Assembly: GCA_965203195.1 (NCBI GenBank)
Contig: OZ241860.1
Span: 3,224,001 to 3,288,000 of the forward strand
DNA length: 64,000 nt
Direction: 5' to 3'
Source: Bin87 sp965203195
Lineage (GTDB): Bacteria > Chloroflexota > Dehalococcoidia > Lucifugimonadales > UBA3495
Under the pieces are notes generated by a model. The model searched no databases. It had not been told where the DNA came from and worked only from the letters and a program-made list of their open reading frames with translations. The stretch's first letter is position 1. Each line of letters opens with the position of its first letter. Positions 7,992 to 15,989 of the stretch are shown piece after piece. Made by a program: the position numbers and the translations under genes.

Positions 7992-8570
7992 CTACCGCTG
8001 CCGGCGGAACAGCCGCCAGACGGCGATGCTGAAACCGGGCAGCAGATCGACGCCGTCCAGGATGTCATCCGCGCCCATTATCGCCGGCGGTTGGCCGGGG
8101 CGGTAGCGTGTAATGGTGATGTCCTCCGCGTTAAGTACCCAAACCTCGCGGGCGCCAAAGTCCAGCCACAGCTGCGCCTTGTCCGTCAACAGACGGTCGG
8201 CGCGGGCATTGCTGGGCGATGCTACCTCAATGCACAAATCCGGCGTCAGTTCGGGGAAACCCTGCGTTCCAGGCGGGATACGCCCCGGCGCGAACCAAGC
8301 CACATCGGGCGCGCGCACCGTATCCGGGTTGCGCTCCAGGCGGTAGCCGGGTTCGCCAACCCGAATATCGCCATAATCGTTAGTCTCCACGTAAGGCGAC
8401 AAGCCGATAGTTGCCCGGTACACAGTTTCCGAGTGAGGATTGCCGGTAGGCACATCTTTCTCCGTAAGGACGCCCCGGATCAGCTCGTAACGTTTGCCGG
8501 GAACCCGTTCCATCGCCAGCAGATCATCGGCGGTCATCAACCCGGTTGGCGCCGCTATTGTAGTCGTCAT
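7992..8570 (-). CDS. Uma2 family putative restriction endonuclease, copy 1
   Basis: A 192-residue Uma2/DUF820 protein with a PD-(D/E)xK-like core: GKRYELIRGVLTE near residue 25, PDVAWFAPGRIP, TPDLCIEVASPSN and DKAQLWLDFGAREVWVLN. These proteins are annotated as putative endonucleases, but biological roles are largely unknown. ATG 8570 has GAGGT at good spacing (the frame opens 10 codons earlier). It is the first of three tandem paralogues; the last ~15 codons are nearly identical in DNA among all three. A TATAAT box lies about 30 bases upstream. Confidence 0.88.
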   Translation of the reverse strand: MTTTIAAPTGLMTADDLLAMERVPGKRYELIRGVLTEKDVPTGNPHSETVYRATIGLSPYVETNDYGDIRVGEPGYRLERNPDTVRAPDVAWFAPGRIPPGTQGFPELTPDLCIEVASPSNARADRLLTDKAQLWLDFGAREVWVLNAEDITITRYRPGQPPAIMGADDILDGVDLLPGFSIAVWRLFRRQR

Positions 8571-8598
8571 CTTTACCTCACACGGGCGGGTTGCCGCC

Positions 8599-8604
8599 AT
8601 TATA
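8599..8604 (-). promoter_or_regulatory. -10 box (TATAAT) for Uma2 copy 1
   Basis: A consensus TATAAT on the minus strand about 30 bases before the gene's ATG. No good -35 hexamer is seen at 16-18 bases. A similar TATAAT precedes copy 2 (9222-9227), suggesting each paralogue has its own promoter. Confidence 0.4.
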
Positions 8605-8612
8605 CCCTTTGC

Positions 8613-9188
8613 CTACCGCTGCAAGCGGAACAGCCGCCAGACGGCGATGCTGAAACCGGGCAGCAGCTCGCCGCCATCCAGAATATCGTCCGCGCCCAGT
8701 ATCACTGGCGGCCGGCCGGGGCGGTAGCGTGTCACCGTGGTATCCTCCGGGTTAAGTACCCAAACCTCCCGCGCCCCGAAGTCCACCCACATCTGCGCCT
8801 TGTCCGCCAGCAGCCGGTCGGTGCGAGCATTGCTGGGCGACGCCACCTCAATGCACAAATCCGGCGTAAGATCGGGGTAGCCGGTGGTTCCCGGCGGAAT
8901 GCGGCCGGGGGCGATCCAAGCCATATCGGGGCAAAGCACGGTGTCGGGGTTGCGCCCGACTCGATAGCAGGGCTCTCCGATGCACAGCAGGCCGTTATCG
9001 GCGCCGGCCGTGTGCGGAAACAGCGCGAAATGGGCGAAGGACAGATTTATGGAATGGGCCAGGCCAGCGCCCACAGCCTTCTCCTTAAGTACGCCGCGTA
9101 TCAGCTCGTACCGCTTGCCGGGAATCTTTGCCAGCGTCTGGAATTCGGCGGCGGTCATCAGGCGGGGCGGCGCAATCGCAGTAGTCAT
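8613..9188 (-). CDS. Uma2 family putative restriction endonuclease, copy 2
   Basis: A 191-residue Uma2/DUF820 paralogue. It keeps the core acidic motifs TPDLCIEVASPSN and DKAQMWVDFGAREVWVLNPED that correspond to a PD-(D/E)xK nuclease centre. The middle section (HSINLSFAHFALFPHTAGADNG) differs from the neighbours, whereas the C-terminal 40 residues are nearly the same. ATG 9188 is the only reasonable start. Role unknown; the tandem arrangement points to local duplication. Confidence 0.86.
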   Translation of the reverse strand: MTTAIAPPRLMTAAEFQTLAKIPGKRYELIRGVLKEKAVGAGLAHSINLSFAHFALFPHTAGADNGLLCIGEPCYRVGRNPDTVLCPDMAWIAPGRIPPGTTGYPDLTPDLCIEVASPSNARTDRLLADKAQMWVDFGAREVWVLNPEDTTVTRYRPGRPPVILGADDILDGGELLPGFSIAVWRLFRLQR

Positions 9189-9221
9189 AGCTAGCTAACC
9201 TCAACGCAACGGGCGGTCGTC

Positions 9222-9227
9222 ATTATA
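9222..9227 (-). promoter_or_regulatory. -10 box (TATAAT) for Uma2 copy 2
   Basis: A consensus TATAAT on the minus strand about 33 bases before the ATG of copy 2, in the same relative place as the box before copy 1. The matching -35 element is not clear. Confidence 0.4.
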
Positions 9228-9256
9228 CGCCTTGCCGGCTCCGCGCTGCCCGAATC

Positions 9257-9832
9257 CTACCGCTGCCGGCGGAACAGCCGCCAGACGGCGATGCTGAAAC
9301 CGGGCAGTAGATCGCCGCCGTCCAGGATGTCATCCGCGTCTAGCGTTACTGGCGGCGTGTTAGGGCGGTAGCGGGTCAGGGTTGTGTCCTCCGGGTTGAG
9401 TACCCAAACCTCGCGGGCGCCGTGGTCCAGCCACATTTGGGCCTTGTCCGCCAGCAGCCGGCTGGCCGTCGCATCCCTGGTATATGCTGCCTCAATGCAC
9501 AAGTCCGGCGCCAGTTCTGGAAACCCTTTTGTCCCCGGCGGAATGCGCCCCTCCACGGTCAACGCTATATCCACGCTGCGCACCGTATCGGGGTTCCGCT
9601 CCAGGATGTAGCCAGGGTCGCCCATGGCGGAGTGCCAGCCGCCCACTTGCTCCGTGTGTAAATACAGCGTACCGCCGCATTGGGATACCACACCGCCGCA
9701 ACGCCTGATGATACCGTCGTATTCTCCCGTCACGACGCCCCGTATCAGTTCGTAGCGCTTGCCGGGGGGCAGTTCCATTTCCAGGAATTCGTCAGCGGTG
9801 ATCAGCCGCGGCGGCGCAGTTGCGGTGGTCAT
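9257..9832 (-). CDS. Uma2 family putative restriction endonuclease, copy 3
   Basis: A 191-residue Uma2/DUF820 paralogue and the first of the three in transcription order. It has GKRYELIRGVVTGEY, APDLCIEAAYTRDAT (the most diverged version of the core motif) and DKAQMWLDHGAREVWVLNPED. The N-terminal ATAPPRLITADEF and the C-terminal LLPGFSIAVWRLFRRQR are shared with copies 1 and 2. The central lobe is again unique. Predicted nuclease; function unknown. Confidence 0.86.
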   Translation of the reverse strand: MTTATAPPRLITADEFLEMELPPGKRYELIRGVVTGEYDGIIRRCGGVVSQCGGTLYLHTEQVGGWHSAMGDPGYILERNPDTVRSVDIALTVEGRIPPGTKGFPELAPDLCIEAAYTRDATASRLLADKAQMWLDHGAREVWVLNPEDTTLTRYRPNTPPVTLDADDILDGGDLLPGFSIAVWRLFRRQR

Positions 9833-9871
9833 CGTTCACCTCGCGGTATGCGGTATGCGTTTGCGGACGGC

Positions 9872-11050
9872 TTACCCGCGCGGCGCCGGTATCGTCCAGT
9901 TCTCCAGCCGCCGGCAACCCGTCTCCACCCGCTCGTTCGGCGTGGTCAGCGACAGCCGGATGTAGCCCTCGCCGTACTGCCCATAGGATGAACCGGGCGT
10001 CACGACAATGTCAATTTCCTCCAGCAGGCGGGCGGCGAACTCGGCGGAGGTGAACCCCGCCGGCGCCGGCGCCCAGACATACAGGCTGGCGCGGGGCGCC
10101 GGCGTGGGCAGCCCCATCCGGGTCAGCGCCTGCAATACTCGGTCGCGACGCCACTGGTAGATGGCAATGTTGTCGTCAATGCAGTCCTGCGGCCCGGTCA
10201 GCGCCGCCATTGACATTTCCTGGATTGCCTGGGGAATGCCGGAGTCCAGGTTGGCCTTGATTTGGAACAGCGCCTTAATCAGATCGGCGTTGCCCACGAC
10301 CATGCCCATCCGCCAGCCGGTCATATTGTAAGTTTTGGACAGGGAGTGAAACTCCAGGCCAATGTCCTTGGCGCCGTCCAGCTGCATCATACTGCCGGCG
10401 CGGTAGCCGTCGTAGCCCACTTCCGAGTAGGCGGCATCGTGCAGCATAGCGATGTCATGCTCCCGGCAGTAGCGCAGCGCCGCCTCCAAATCATCCTGGG
10501 AAGCCACCGCGCTGGTGGGGTTGTTGGGGTAATTGAGCCACATCACTTTGGCCCGGCGCGCCACATCGCCGGGGATGGCGTCCAGCTCCGGCAGCCAGCC
10601 GTTGCGCTCGTAGAGAGGCATCACATAGCTTTCGGCGCCGGCGAACATTGTTCCGACAGCGTACACCGGATAGGCCGGGTCGGGAACCAGGGCAATGTCG
10701 CCGGGATCCAGAAAGGCAAACGCGGCGTGGCCGATGCCTTCTTTGGCGCCAATCAGGGGCAAAACTTCGGTATCCGGGTTCAGGTCAACGCCAAAGCGCT
10801 GGCGGTACCAGTGGGCAATGGCCCGGCGCATTTCGGGCAGACCGTCGGTCTCCGGGTAGCGGTGGTTGGGCGGATCTTGTGATGCCGTCAGCAGCCGGTC
10901 GATGATGGGCTGCGGCGTCGGAATATCCGGGTCGCCGATGCCGAAGGTGACCACATCGGCGCCGGCGGCGCGCTTTTCGGCAATGATGCGCGAGATTTCC
11001 ACAAAGGGATAGGGGGCCAGTTGGCCCAGCCGGTTGGAAAAGGCAGGCAT
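9872..11050 (-). CDS. dapL: LL-diaminopimelate aminotransferase
   Basis: A 392-residue class I/II PLP-dependent aminotransferase of the DapL type, converting tetrahydrodipicolinate plus glutamate directly to LL-diaminopimelate. Evidence: FGIGDPDIPTPQPI near residue 40, RYPETDGLPEMRRAIAHWY, LIGAKEGIGH, LNYPNNPTSAVA, and the PLP-lysine motif SLSKTYNMTGWRMG (about 235-248). AGGAG precedes ATG 11050. dapF lies 2.3 kb upstream in the same gene run and aspartate kinase elsewhere in the window, which supports the DapL assignment over other aminotransferases. Confidence 0.9.
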   Translation of the reverse strand: MPAFSNRLGQLAPYPFVEISRIIAEKRAAGADVVTFGIGDPDIPTPQPIIDRLLTASQDPPNHRYPETDGLPEMRRAIAHWYRQRFGVDLNPDTEVLPLIGAKEGIGHAAFAFLDPGDIALVPDPAYPVYAVGTMFAGAESYVMPLYERNGWLPELDAIPGDVARRAKVMWLNYPNNPTSAVASQDDLEAALRYCREHDIAMLHDAAYSEVGYDGYRAGSMMQLDGAKDIGLEFHSLSKTYNMTGWRMGMVVGNADLIKALFQIKANLDSGIPQAIQEMSMAALTGPQDCIDDNIAIYQWRRDRVLQALTRMGLPTPAPRASLYVWAPAPAGFTSAEFAARLLEEIDIVVTPGSSYGQYGEGYIRLSLTTPNERVETGCRRLENWTIPAPRG

Positions 11051-11071
11051 TTTCGCTCCTGATTGCTGCTA

Positions 11072-11146
11072 TCAGCGCGTGTGGACGAAGTTGTATTCGT
11101 CAATAAACTTTGCCAGCGTTAACGGCGGGTTCAAGCCGAGTTCCCC
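11072..11146 (-). pseudogene. Fossil C-terminal tail of the HhH/XRE-fusion family
   Basis: In the 113-bp gap between the XRE-fusion gene and dapL, the minus strand reads GELGLNPPLTLAKFIDEYN then FVHTR and a stop. This matches the tail of the 222-residue protein at 12672-13340 (ELGINPPFSLARFIDEYN) and of the XRE fusion (ELGIDPPVTLAGLISEYN). No start codon or upstream portion is preserved, so it looks like the remnant of a third copy after deletion. Confidence 0.6.
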
Positions 11147-11163
11147 TACAGAAACCCTGCCCG

Positions 11164-12297
11164 CTAATCCTTGCCAACCGCTGGCCGGCAAGCTTGTTCC
11201 GGCTGCCGGCCGGCGGCAAGCGTCAGCCGGTTGTATTCGCTGATGAGCCCGGCGAGGGTAACGGGCGGGTCAATCCCCAGCTCTTTGGACAGATGCGCCG
11301 CCGGGTCGTCAATTCCGTGATTGACTGCCGCATCCTGCCGGATGGCGCGGGCCGCATCGGCCATTCTCCAGACGAAACGGACATAGCGCACGGGGGCAAA
11401 CCCGTCATCCGGGTCGTTATGCGGGAAAAACTCCCGCTGCGCCGCCGTATCCCACGCCACAAACAGCGCCGGGTTCGCCAGGCCCAGGATTTGCGACGCC
11501 AGAACAACATCAACGCCCTCATCCGCCATCAGTCGTTCCACCGCCCGCCGCGCCAGGATGCTATCCCAGGCGCTCATTCCGTCCCCGTCCACATCGCGCA
11601 GGTCGGCATCGGCCAGGTGGCGCAGGGTGGCGATGGCGTCCGGCACGGACGCCAGCAGCGCCTCCGCTACCGCCTTGCCGGGCGTCGCATCCCCTGCTCC
11701 CATATCCCATTCTCCCTTGATAAACCCCAGCATTTGCTCAATGACGGCGCCGTCGCATCCGTTACGCAGGGCAGTGCGGAAACGAGGCGCGTAAACCTTG
11801 CGGCGGGCGGCATCGTCATAGCGACCGTCCGACCGCCGGCGGCAAGTTTGCGCCGCCCGTTCTATCTGGCGGTAGGTAGCGGGGCCGGCAGCCGTATCCG
11901 GAATCAGTTCAAACCGCCCGAACATACTCCGGTCGGAACGGGCCGGCCAGCGGCGCTTGCGGTAAAAATTGGCGATGATGACATCGTCGCCGTCGGGAAA
12001 CTCGGCGACCACCTTGAGCCGCCCGCCCATGGCTTTGATGTAGGCGGCAACCTGCGATACCAGAGCGTCGTCGCCTTCCTCAAAAGCCAGCGCGCCGGCC
12101 TCGTCCGTCCCCAGCTCCGCCGCATATTCCGCCAGCGGAGCGTCCTCCAGCTCCCGCATCGTCCGCAGCGGCACTACGGCACTGGATTCGTCCGGCGGCA
12201 TCGTAGCGTCGTGCTCCGCATCCATATCGGCGACGCGTTCCCAGTCATCCGCCGTGAAATGGGCGGTTAATTCCTCAAATGTATGCGGGCCGTTCAT
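11164..12297 (-). CDS. HigA-like XRE antitoxin fused to a C-terminal HhH-type domain
   Basis: A 377-residue protein. Residues about 50-112 look like the end of an XRE/HigA antitoxin DNA-binding domain: EEGDDALVSQVAAYIKAMGG then RLKVVAEFPDGDDVIIAN, matching the usual 'd.ml.stL..Yv.AmGG.L.vva.FPdG' pattern. The C-terminal ~200 residues are homologous to the neighbouring 222-residue protein: VDVVLASQILGLANPALFVAWD, then GIDDPAAHLSKELGIDPP and a conserved tail. GGGAGG precedes ATG 12297. Only 4 nt separate it from the HigB-like gene, the toxin-first order of higBA operons. Likely role: antitoxin and autoregulator. The added domain's role is unknown. Confidence 0.7.
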   Translation of the reverse strand: MNGPHTFEELTAHFTADDWERVADMDAEHDATMPPDESSAVVPLRTMRELEDAPLAEYAAELGTDEAGALAFEEGDDALVSQVAAYIKAMGGRLKVVAEFPDGDDVIIANFYRKRRWPARSDRSMFGRFELIPDTAAGPATYRQIERAAQTCRRRSDGRYDDAARRKVYAPRFRTALRNGCDGAVIEQMLGFIKGEWDMGAGDATPGKAVAEALLASVPDAIATLRHLADADLRDVDGDGMSAWDSILARRAVERLMADEGVDVVLASQILGLANPALFVAWDTAAQREFFPHNDPDDGFAPVRYVRFVWRMADAARAIRQDAAVNHGIDDPAAHLSKELGIDPPVTLAGLISEYNRLTLAAGRQPEQACRPAVGKD

Positions 12298-12301
12298 CAG
12301 A

Positions 12302-12661
12302 TTAATCCTCCCTTTCCGACCGCGCCCGGTATGCGTCATAAAGGTCATACGCCCTGGGTATGTTATGGGCGTAAAAATCGCTGTCCCCGGTTTTATCCCC
12401 GCCGAGCAGGACAATGGCAGTCAATTCGGGGTCAAAGACGTAGAGGGCGCGCAACGGCCGCCCGTCAACCTGTACCCGCAGCTCGCGCATCTCCACGCCA
12501 TCCCTATCCCTGACATCAATAGTCTTGGAGTATTTCCGAGGCAGTGCCATCCCATAGATCCGGAGACGGCTGAGTCTGGAACCCAGCGCGCGCTGCTCTT
12601 GCCGGGTGAGCGTGTGCCACCACTGGTTGAACTCATCCGTGAACGCAACTTCAGTTGCCAT
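12302..12661 (-). CDS. HigB/RelE-type toxin (phage-derived Gp49-like family)
   Basis: A 119-residue protein of the Gp49-like HigB/RelE superfamily, predicted ribosome-dependent mRNA interferase. Diagnostic parts are FNQWWHTLTRQEQRALGSR, MRELRVQVDGRPLRALYVFD and VLLGGDKTGDSDFYAHNIP. The frame opens further upstream but the ATG at 12661 gives the family N-terminus (MATEVAFTDEF). It lies 10 nt after the 222-residue HhH-type gene and 4 nt before the XRE-fusion gene, so all three probably share a transcript with dapF. Confidence 0.85.
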   Translation of the reverse strand: MATEVAFTDEFNQWWHTLTRQEQRALGSRLSRLRIYGMALPRKYSKTIDVRDRDGVEMRELRVQVDGRPLRALYVFDPELTAIVLLGGDKTGDSDFYAHNIPRAYDLYDAYRARSERED

Positions 12662-12671
12662 TGCTTGCGTC

Positions 12672-13340
12672 CTATGCCGCCGCGCCCTCTCGGCGCGCCA
12701 CCCCCCGCTCAATGGTAAGCCGGTTGTATTCGTCAATGAACCTGGCCAGGCTGAACGGCGGGTTGATGCCCAGCTCGGCCGACAAATGGCCCGCCGGGTC
12801 GTCAATGCCGTGCTGCGCGCGGGCGTCGCCGGCAATGGCGATGGCCGCCATCCGCATCACCGTCAGAAACTGGGCGTAGGCTTCCCCGTCGGCCTCGCCC
12901 CCGGGGAAATAGGCGTCCCTGGTGGCAGGGCCCCACGCCACAAAAAGCTGCGGGTTCAACGCCGTCAGGATAACCGACGCCGTCGTGGCCCCCACGCCGT
13001 CCACTTGAGCCAGGCCGTCAAAAGCACGCGCTATGATGTCCAGCGTGGCGCAGCGCAGGTCGTCAAACTCCAGCGCCGACGCCGCCAGCGGCGCAATGCC
13101 GGGCAGAACGGCGCGCACCGCCGCACCGATGCCCTCGCCATCGCCGCCGGAGATGCGGCAGCCCCGCCGGTTGGCGTATTCCACCAGCGCGGCAATGTCC
13201 GGCGCCCCCTGGACCACGCCCTCCCGGAAGGCCGGCGCCAGCGCCGGCAAGCCGGCGGCGTCATCGGACGCCGGCCGGAAAGCGCGCGCCGACCGGCGCA
13301 GTTGCTCAAAAGTGTTGAGGCCGGTTGCGTAGTTGCTCAT
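12672..13340 (-). CDS. HhH-type hypothetical protein homologous to the antitoxin's C-terminal domain
   Basis: A 222-residue protein of unknown function. Residues about 108-135 read FDGLAQVDGVGATTASVIL then TALNPQLFVAWG, a helix-hairpin-helix pattern like those of base-excision glycosylase-type folds, though no catalytic Lys/Asp is evident. Residues 178-210 (GIDDPAGHLSAELGINPP and following) match the XRE-fusion protein two genes downstream. Its ATG overlaps the dapF stop as ATGA, so it is translationally coupled to dapF. I take it to be a partner of the HigB/XRE module; DNA binding is inferred only. Confidence 0.65.
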   Translation of the reverse strand: MSNYATGLNTFEQLRRSARAFRPASDDAAGLPALAPAFREGVVQGAPDIAALVEYANRRGCRISGGDGEGIGAAVRAVLPGIAPLAASALEFDDLRCATLDIIARAFDGLAQVDGVGATTASVILTALNPQLFVAWGPATRDAYFPGGEADGEAYAQFLTVMRMAAIAIAGDARAQHGIDDPAGHLSAELGINPPFSLARFIDEYNRLTIERGVARREGAAA

Positions 13341-14194
13341 TCTGTCCACACTCCGCTGAATACTTCGGCCGCCGGGCCTTCCAGATAGACCTCGCCGGCG
13401 CCGTTCCATTCTATGTGCAGCGTGCCGCCGGGCAGATTGACGGCAACGCGGTCGCCGGTATGTCCCAGCAGCCGGGAGGCCACGCCCACGGCGCAGGCGC
13501 CGGTGCCGCAGGCCATCGTCTCGCCGGAACCCCGTTCCCACACCCGGGCGTCCAGCTGCCCATCGTCCCGCAGGTTCACAATCTCAAAGTTCACCCGGTC
13601 GGGGAAAATCGGATGCCGTTCCACCAGCGGCCCGATGTTGTGCAGGGGAAACTCCTCAATGGGCTGGTCAATGAAAGTGACGGCGTGGGGGTTGCCCATC
13701 GACACAAAGGTAAGAAACAGCCGGAAATCGCCGGGATGGATGGCGTAGTTGATGATCGGCCCCTCCCGGTTGCTGATGGCCGGGTCCAGGGCCACGGGGA
13801 TTTCCGACGGCGTGAAGCGGGGCGCGCCCATACTGACCCGCGCCCCATTCACCACGCCGTTGGCGTAATGCGGCACAATGGTGCGGACGCCGGACATTGT
13901 GTCCACCGTAACCTGCGCCGCCGCCCCGGAAACGATGCCCCGCTCAATGGCGTACTTGGCGAAACACCGGATGCCGTTGCCGCACATCGCCCCCTCGGAA
14001 CCGTCGGCGTTGAACATCCGCATTTTCAGGTCGGCCACATCGGAGTCCATAATCAGAATCAGGCCATCGCCGCCCACGCCAAAATGGCGGTCGCTGATGG
14101 CGCGGGAGAGGGCGCGCCAGTCCCGTTCCGGCAGCGTCCGCGCGTCCACATAGACATAGTCGTTGCCTGCGCCGTGCATTTTGGTGAATTCCAT
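13337..14194 (-). CDS. dapF: Diaminopimelate epimerase
   Basis: A 285-residue DapF, which interconverts LL- and meso-diaminopimelate for lysine and peptidoglycan synthesis. It starts MEFTKMHGAGNDYVYVD. The two catalytic cysteines sit in NADGSEGAMCGNGIRC (about residues 67-82) and GETMACGTGACAVG (about 230-243). GGGAGG precedes ATG 14194; a longer frame extends upstream into the promoter region. The stop overlaps the start of the next gene as ATGA. miaA lies upstream on the same strand. Confidence 0.97.
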   Translation of the reverse strand: MEFTKMHGAGNDYVYVDARTLPERDWRALSRAISDRHFGVGGDGLILIMDSDVADLKMRMFNADGSEGAMCGNGIRCFAKYAIERGIVSGAAAQVTVDTMSGVRTIVPHYANGVVNGARVSMGAPRFTPSEIPVALDPAISNREGPIINYAIHPGDFRLFLTFVSMGNPHAVTFIDQPIEEFPLHNIGPLVERHPIFPDRVNFEIVNLRDDGQLDARVWERGSGETMACGTGACAVGVASRLLGHTGDRVAVNLPGGTLHIEWNGAGEVYLEGPAAEVFSGVWTE

Positions 14195-14252
14195 AGCTGC
14201 GCCTCCCGCGCCGGGCTTGCCGGGGGTCGTCAATGGACGCAATTGTATCATA

Positions 14253-15185
14253 TCAGCCCGGGGCGGACAGAAACTGCGCGGCCAAGGCGACGGCGGCGTC
14301 CACCGGCACGGCGTCGCCCGCGTCCAGCCAGCGGATACGGGCATCGGAAAGTTTGAACCAGGCATACTGCCGGCGCGCCAGGCGGTGGGTCTGGGTTTTG
14401 GCGCGGGCGACAGCCTCTGGCAGCGTCAGCTCGCCGGCGAAGCGCTGCCCCAGTTCGCGGTAGCCTATGCTGGACAGAGGGCCCTGCCCCAGGGAGTAGC
14501 CGGCGGCGGCCAGACGCCGCGCCTCGTCCTCCAGGCCGGCGGACATCATCGCGTCAAAACGGGCGTCAATGCGGGCATACAGGGCGGCGCGCCCCATCGT
14601 CAACCCGATGACCAGCGCGCGGTAGGGCGGATTTTCCGCCCGCCCGCCGGCGCCGGGGCCGGCGGCGTAGCATACTTCCAGGGCGCGGATGACGCGGCGC
14701 AAATTATGCGGCCCTACGGCGGCGGCGCGCGACGGGTCCAGACGATGCAGCTCCTGCCAGAGGGACGCCGCGCCTTCCCGCTCCGCCCGGCGTTGCAGAG
14801 CGGCGCGCCGGGCGGCGTCGGGCGGCACGGACGGCACCTGCCAGCCTTCCAGCAGCGCCCATACATACTGGCCGGAACCGCCGCAGAGAATGGGCAAACG
14901 CCCGCGCCCGGCGATGGCGGCGATGGCATCCCGCGCCAGGGGCAGGTATTCGCCCAGGCTGATGGGAACGTCGGGCGGGCGGATGTCGATCAGATGATGG
15001 GGCGCGGCGCGCTGCTCGGCGGCGGTGGGCTTGGCGGCGCCAATGTCCATTCCTACATAGACCTGGCGGCTGTCGGCGTTGACGATTTCGCCGTCAAACC
15101 GCTGCGCCAGGGCAATGGCCAGCGCCGTTTTGCCCACGGCGGTAGGGCCAACTACGGCAACCAGCGGCACGGACGATCCGGGCAT
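14253..15185 (-). CDS. miaA: tRNA dimethylallyltransferase
   Basis: A 310-residue MiaA, which transfers a dimethylallyl group to N6 of A37 in tRNAs reading U-initial codons. Visible motifs are the P-loop VVGPTAVGKTALA (about residues 10-22), DSRQVYVGMDIGAAKPT, GSGQYVWALLEGW (GGTGxY-like), NLRRVIRALEV, IGYRELGQRFAGE and TQTHRLARRQYAWF. The length is typical. The stop of miaA precedes dapF by 58 nt. Confidence 0.96.
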   Translation of the reverse strand: MPGSSVPLVAVVGPTAVGKTALAIALAQRFDGEIVNADSRQVYVGMDIGAAKPTAAEQRAAPHHLIDIRPPDVPISLGEYLPLARDAIAAIAGRGRLPILCGGSGQYVWALLEGWQVPSVPPDAARRAALQRRAEREGAASLWQELHRLDPSRAAAVGPHNLRRVIRALEVCYAAGPGAGGRAENPPYRALVIGLTMGRAALYARIDARFDAMMSAGLEDEARRLAAAGYSLGQGPLSSIGYRELGQRFAGELTLPEAVARAKTQTHRLARRQYAWFKLSDARIRWLDAGDAVPVDAAVALAAQFLSAPG

Positions 15186-15191
15186 AGGGGT

Positions 15192-15629
15192 TCATCCCGG
15201 CGGCGCCCATTCCCGCAGCGGGCGCACGCGCAGTCCGCTGCCGGCGAGCCGGTTGACCAGGGGCAGGTCGGCGGTAATCAATTCGGCATCCTCCCGCCGG
15301 GCCAGCACGCAGAACAAGGCATCATAAACGGCGATGTCGGCAGCGGCGGCGAACAGCAGGGCATCCTCCAGCAGCTCGCTCTGTGGGGTTAGCGGGATGC
15401 CCAGACTTTGCAGCGCCCGTAAAGAGGCCGACAGGTCAGAGTTGCTCATACCGTGGCGCCTGGCGTGCTTCCAGATCACGTTGGCGCATTCGGTAAGAAT
15501 ATAATCCGGCGCAATCAAACTTATGACGCCCCTGCGGTGCTGCTCTAGTATGCTGACGACAACATCCGAATAGTCCTCCGGTATGACCCGCTTTACCAGT
15601 ACATTGGTGTCAATGACGCAGATGATCAC
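15192..15629 (-). CDS. vapC: PIN-domain toxin (VapC family)
   Basis: A 145-residue PIN-domain RNase. The four conserved acidic positions are present: VIDTNVLV (D7), ILTECANVIW (Glu), AVYDALFCVLA (Asp) and LITADLPL (Asp). I use the GTG at 15629 because it overlaps the VapB stop as GTGA and is preceded by GGAGG; the frame extends further without need. Pairing with the adjacent VapB-like gene makes a standard toxin-antitoxin module. Confidence 0.88.
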   Translation of the reverse strand: MIICVIDTNVLVKRVIPEDYSDVVVSILEQHRRGVISLIAPDYILTECANVIWKHARRHGMSNSDLSASLRALQSLGIPLTPQSELLEDALLFAAAADIAVYDALFCVLARREDAELITADLPLVNRLAGSGLRVRPLREWAPPG

Positions 15630-15883
15630 CGGTCCCGGTCCTCCCTGATGTACTGGACGGAGAGATTGAGCTTGCCACCCCACTGCTTTTCCAGCCGATC
15701 CTTGATTTCGTCCGCCTGCCGCAACGCCTCGCGCTGCCGTTCCCGGTCGGTCTGACCCGCCGGCGATGTCCCGTTCTCGCCCTCCAGCGGGCGGATGTCC
15801 AGTTCCACCGCCTGACCGTCGGGGAGGCCAAGCGGATGGTCAAATTCAATGGTGTGCCCTTTGACGATGCCGCGCCGTTTCAT
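15626..15883 (-). CDS. vapB: VapB-like antitoxin
   Basis: An 85-residue protein starting MKRRGIVKGHTIEFDHPLGL then PDGQAVELDIRP, an AbrB/MazE-like swapped-hairpin N-terminus typical of short antitoxins (strand-forming V.G..I.l..pl.lpdG..V.v). A charged C-terminus (REALRQADEIKDRLEKQWGG) would bind the toxin. AGAGGAG precedes ATG 15883. The stop overlaps the VapC start by four bases. It probably represses its own promoter, as is usual for the family. Confidence 0.82.
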   Translation of the reverse strand: MKRRGIVKGHTIEFDHPLGLPDGQAVELDIRPLEGENGTSPAGQTDRERQREALRQADEIKDRLEKQWGGKLNLSVQYIREDRDR

Positions 15884-15989
15884 AATGCTCCTCTGGGCCG
15901 CAAGCCGGATAGCGCCTTGCCGCTGCCCGCTTTCAATTGTGGGGTACAGGATGAACGGCGTCAAGTTGGGCCGGCTTGAACTTCCAGAC

